Assembly (NCBI GenBank): GCA_036742455.1
Contig: DAINQU010000049.1
Location: forward strand, 1-8,138
Source of the DNA: CAIKZZ01 sp036742455
Lineage (GTDB): Bacteria; Pseudomonadota; Gammaproteobacteria; Steroidobacterales; Steroidobacteraceae
DNA length: 8,138 nt
Reading direction: 5' to 3'
In this document: in pieces, positions 6,123-8,138 of the stretch
How positions within the stretch are numbered: the stretch's first letter is position 1
How the letters are laid out: each line of letters begins with the position of its first letter
Program-made: the position numbers and the translations under genes
The notes under the pieces: model-generated
What the model was told of the DNA's origin: nothing
What the model saw: the letters and a program-made list of their open reading frames with translations, nothing else
The model's database searches: none

Positions 6123-7018
6123 AGCCACTTGTGGGGGTTCACCACGATGGAGTCTGCCGCTTCAATGCCTGCCCAGAGGTGACGATATTCTGGCAGGGCC
6201 ATGGCAGATCCCCCCATCGCGCCATCGACGTGCAGCCACAGTCCCAACGGCTGAGTGATGGCAGCGATGGCATCGATCGGATCAAACGCAGTAACTGCCG
6301 TGGTGCCGGAGGTTGCCACTACGGCCGCTGGCCGCAGGCCCGCGGCACGGTCGGCGGAAATGGCGGCAGCGAGTGCGGACGGGTCCATCCGGAACTCCGC
6401 ATCGACGGGCACGGCGCGAATGTGCTCACGCCCGAAGCCCGCCAACAGCGCCGCTTTTTCGACGGAGCTGTGCGATTGCGGCGAGGTATAGACGACGAGG
6501 GGCGCATCACCGCCTTGCAGGCCGGCCCGTGTCGCACCGTAGTGGGTGGCACGCTCACGGGCGCAGACCAATGCCACAAAACTGGCTGCCGATGCGGTGT
6601 CCTGCAGAACGCCGCTGAAGGACGATGGCAGCCCCAGCAGATCGCGCAGCCAGTCCGTCATCACCTGCTCAACCTCAGTCAATGCCGGACTTGCCTGCCA
6701 ATTGAGTCCGATGGTCGAGAAGCCGCTCGAGACCATATCCGCTAACACCGACGTGAGTGAGCCACCGGCGGGGAAATAGCCGAAAAATCGCGGATGCTGC
6801 CAATGCGTCATGCCTGGTAAGACGATGCGCTGGAGATCAGCCAGCATCGCTTCAAACGATTCCGGGGCCGCCGGAGGTGCCGTTGGCAATTGCCGGACGA
6901 TATCGCCGGGCTGCACACGCGCTTGCACGGGGAATTCGCCGCGCGAGAGGCGCTCGCGGTAGTCCGCAATCCAATCCACGAGCGCATGGCCTGCGATCCT
7001 AAATTCTTCCGGCGTCAT
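6123..7018 (-). CDS. PLP-dependent aromatic-L-amino-acid-type decarboxylase (3' end lost in gap)
   Basis: Group II PLP decarboxylase, the family of DOPA/tryptophan/tyrosine decarboxylases, which convert an aromatic amino acid to its amine and CO2. 298 residues are visible from ATG (7016-7018). Family blocks in order: EFRIAGHALVDWIADY at the N-terminus; HPRFFGYFPA (about 75-84); NWQASPALTEVE; QDTASAAS (phosphate region); QSHSSVEKA with ring-stacking His183; TSGTTAVTAFDPI; LHVDGAMGGSA with Asp265 for the pyridine nitrogen; and NPHKW with Schiff-base Lys297 (codon 6128-6130) just before the gap. HVDGA replaces the more usual HVDAA. The substrate cannot be fixed because the C-terminal third, which helps form the active site, is missing. 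Start support: GGGAGGGG (7021-7028) just upstream. It is divergent from the homocysteine methyltransferase gene. No signal peptide, so cytoplasmic. Confidence 0.9.
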
Positions 7019-7101
7019 AGCCCCTCCCAGCGTATTGGGGATCCATCTTAACCGAGTGGCTGCTATTCTCGTGTCCAGTCCATGACCTTGAGTACATCCG
7101 C
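7019..7101. promoter_or_regulatory. Divergent intergenic region, decarboxylase / methyltransferase
   Basis: 83 bases lie between divergent starts. The minus-strand ribosome site GGGAGGGG (7021-7028) is strong. On the plus strand TATTCT (7064-7069) is a possible -10 with no good -35 at proper spacing, and the methyltransferase ribosome site is weak (TTGAG near 7088-7092). Confidence 0.35.
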
Positions 7102-7995
7102 ATGACCGGTATCACGATTCTCGACGGTGGCACGGGCCGCGAACTGAAGCGCATCGGTGCCCCGTTTCGTCAGCCCGAGTGGTCGGCACTTGCGCTCATC
7201 GAAGCGCCGGAATACGTGACACGCGTGCACGAACGCTACGTCGACGCCGGTGCCGACGTCATCACGACCAATACCTACGCGATTGTGCCGTTCCACATCG
7301 GCGAGGAGCGCCACGCGCGCGATGGCGCGCGCCTCGCCCGATTGGCGGGACAACTGGCGCGAGACGTTGCGGATCGTGCCGGGCGATCGGTCGTTGTCGC
7401 CGGGTCTCTCCCGCCGGTCTGCGGCTCGTATCGGGCGGACCTTTTCGATGCCGCCGCAGCGCGTCCCCTCGTAGAATTGCTCGTCACTGCACTGCGCGAC
7501 CACGTGGATCATTGGCAGGGTGAGACCCTCTCGGCGATTGAGGAAGCGCGCCTACTGCGAGAGGTGATCGGTCAGGACGGGAAACCGCTGTGGCTATCGT
7601 TCACGCTCTCTGACGACGGTACGTATGACGACGTGCCTCGGTTGCGGTCGGGTGAAACGGTGGCAGAAGCGATGATCGCGGCCCGAGAACTCGGTGCGAG
7701 TGCCGTTCTGTTCAACTGCAGTCAGCCGGAAGTCATGGCGGATGCCGTCTCCGTGGCTGTCGCCGCATCCCGTGGAGGGGCTGTCCCCTTCGCGGTGGGT
7801 GTCTATGCCAATGCCTTTCCACCGATGCGTAAAGACGCCACTGCCAACGAGACCGTGACTGAAATTCGCGCAGACTTGGATCCACCGGGCTATTTGAACT
7901 TTGCCCAGACTTGGGTCGCCCGCGGTGCAACGATCATCGGGGGTTGCTGCGGTATCGGTCCCGAGCACATCGCTGTCTTGCGCGCTTCGCTCTGA
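7102..7995 (+). CDS. Homocysteine S-methyltransferase family protein (zinc-dependent)
   Basis: 297 residues with the family's expected length and blocks: ILDGGTGRELKR at the N-terminus, DAGADVITTNTY (about 49-60), AGSLPPVCGSYR, ETLSAIEEARL, LSFTLSDDG and RLRSGETVAEA. The three zinc ligands are present: Cys206 in LFNCSQPE (codon 7717-7719) and Cys282-Cys283 in GGCCGIGPEHI (7945-7950). Such TIM-barrel enzymes move a methyl group from S-methylmethionine, betaine or similar donors to homocysteine, giving methionine. The closest functional group is MmuM-like, but the donor is not determined from sequence, so no gene symbol is given. No S-methylmethionine permease lies beside it in the window. ATG 7102 gives the correct family N-terminus although its ribosome site is weak. 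A glutathione transferase gene follows 75 bases downstream on the same strand. Confidence 0.92.
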   Translation: MTGITILDGGTGRELKRIGAPFRQPEWSALALIEAPEYVTRVHERYVDAGADVITTNTYAIVPFHIGEERHARDGARLARLAGQLARDVADRAGRSVVVAGSLPPVCGSYRADLFDAAAARPLVELLVTALRDHVDHWQGETLSAIEEARLLREVIGQDGKPLWLSFTLSDDGTYDDVPRLRSGETVAEAMIAARELGASAVLFNCSQPEVMADAVSVAVAASRGGAVPFAVGVYANAFPPMRKDATANETVTEIRADLDPPGYLNFAQTWVARGATIIGGCCGIGPEHIAVLRASL

Positions 7996-8037
7996 CGCGC
8001 AGTACTCGCGCGCAATCCAAAGCTGAGGTAACGTCGG

Positions 8038-8065
8038 TACGTGCGTAGACGCCGCACGTAGGAGG
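8038..8065 (+). promoter_or_regulatory. Perfect inverted repeat abutting the GST ribosome binding site
   Basis: TACGTGCG (8038-8045) and CGCACGTA (8053-8060) form a perfect 8-bp inverted repeat with a 7-base loop. Its last base is the first base of the Shine-Dalgarno AGGAGG (8060-8065), five bases before the GTG start at 8071. It could be a repressor operator, an RNA hairpin affecting translation, or the end of the upstream transcript. Confidence 0.55.
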
Positions 8066-8070
8066 TTGCC

Positions 8071-8138
8071 GTGATCGATCTGTTCACTGCTGCGACACCG
8101 AACGGCTGGAAGGTGTCGATTGCGCTCGAAGAACTGGG
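8071..8138 (+). CDS. Glutathione S-transferase, YfcG-like (5' fragment, cut by window edge)
   Basis: Twenty-two codons plus two bases are visible: MIDLFTAATPNGWKVSIALEEL. This is the start of the thioredoxin-fold N-domain of GSTs, very close to the nu-class/YfcG type (MIDLYFAPTPNGHKI... in E. coli), where the TPNG turn lies at the glutathione site. The protein uses glutathione, and YfcG itself has disulfide-bond reductase activity. The GTG start is decided by the perfect AGGAGG at 8060-8065. It may be co-transcribed with the methyltransferase upstream, although the 75-base spacer with an inverted repeat leaves room for its own promoter. The rest lies beyond the window. Confidence 0.8.
   Translation, partial: MIDLFTAATPNGWKVSIALEEL

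Noticed and set aside
5426..6745. A long plus-strand frame running through the second gap
   Set aside because: It owes its length to untranslatable N bases and lies over DUF1348, mscL and the decarboxylase in the wrong frames.

Overview
The window is high-GC bacterial chromosomal DNA from a draft assembly with two runs of exactly 100 N (1424-1523 and 6023-6122), which look like placeholder gaps. The start of MscL matches the gammaproteobacterial type almost residue for residue. With the GC-rich codon use and the gene set, this suggests a proteobacterium, probably gamma, but the genus cannot be told from this window. No rRNA, tRNA, CRISPR array or insertion sequence was seen.

Region 1 (1-3189, + strand) is most of one very large mosaic surface-type protein, open at the left edge and broken by the first gap. 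It alternates collagen-like Gly-X-Y tracts with two related beta-roll 'head' modules and a small carbohydrate-binding-like insert. It ends in an S74-type intramolecular chaperone domain followed by a long coiled coil. Collagen tracts, heads and S74 domains all work as trimers, so a long trimeric fibre is the natural reading. A 20-bp hairpin follows the stop codon.

Region 2 (3190-5145) is an intergenic stretch followed by an exported cytochrome with three CXXCH haem sites, related to the MauG/cytochrome c peroxidase family. It converges with a small NTF2-fold DUF1348 gene on the minus strand (5146-5625), with a hairpin at the junction.

Region 3 (5626-7101) starts with mscL, which diverges from the DUF1348 gene and runs into the second gap. 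On the other side of that gap an aromatic-L-amino-acid-type PLP decarboxylase runs on the minus strand, so its 3' end is also missing. The two missing C-termini together need about 650 bp or more, so the 100-N gap understates the missing DNA.

Region 4 (7019-8138, + strand) has a homocysteine S-methyltransferase family gene, divergent from the decarboxylase. After a short spacer comes the first 22 codons of a YfcG-like glutathione S-transferase, whose ribosome binding site touches a perfect inverted repeat. Apart from the possible methyltransferase-transferase pair, the genes look like a set of independent units, and no shared pathway is evident.
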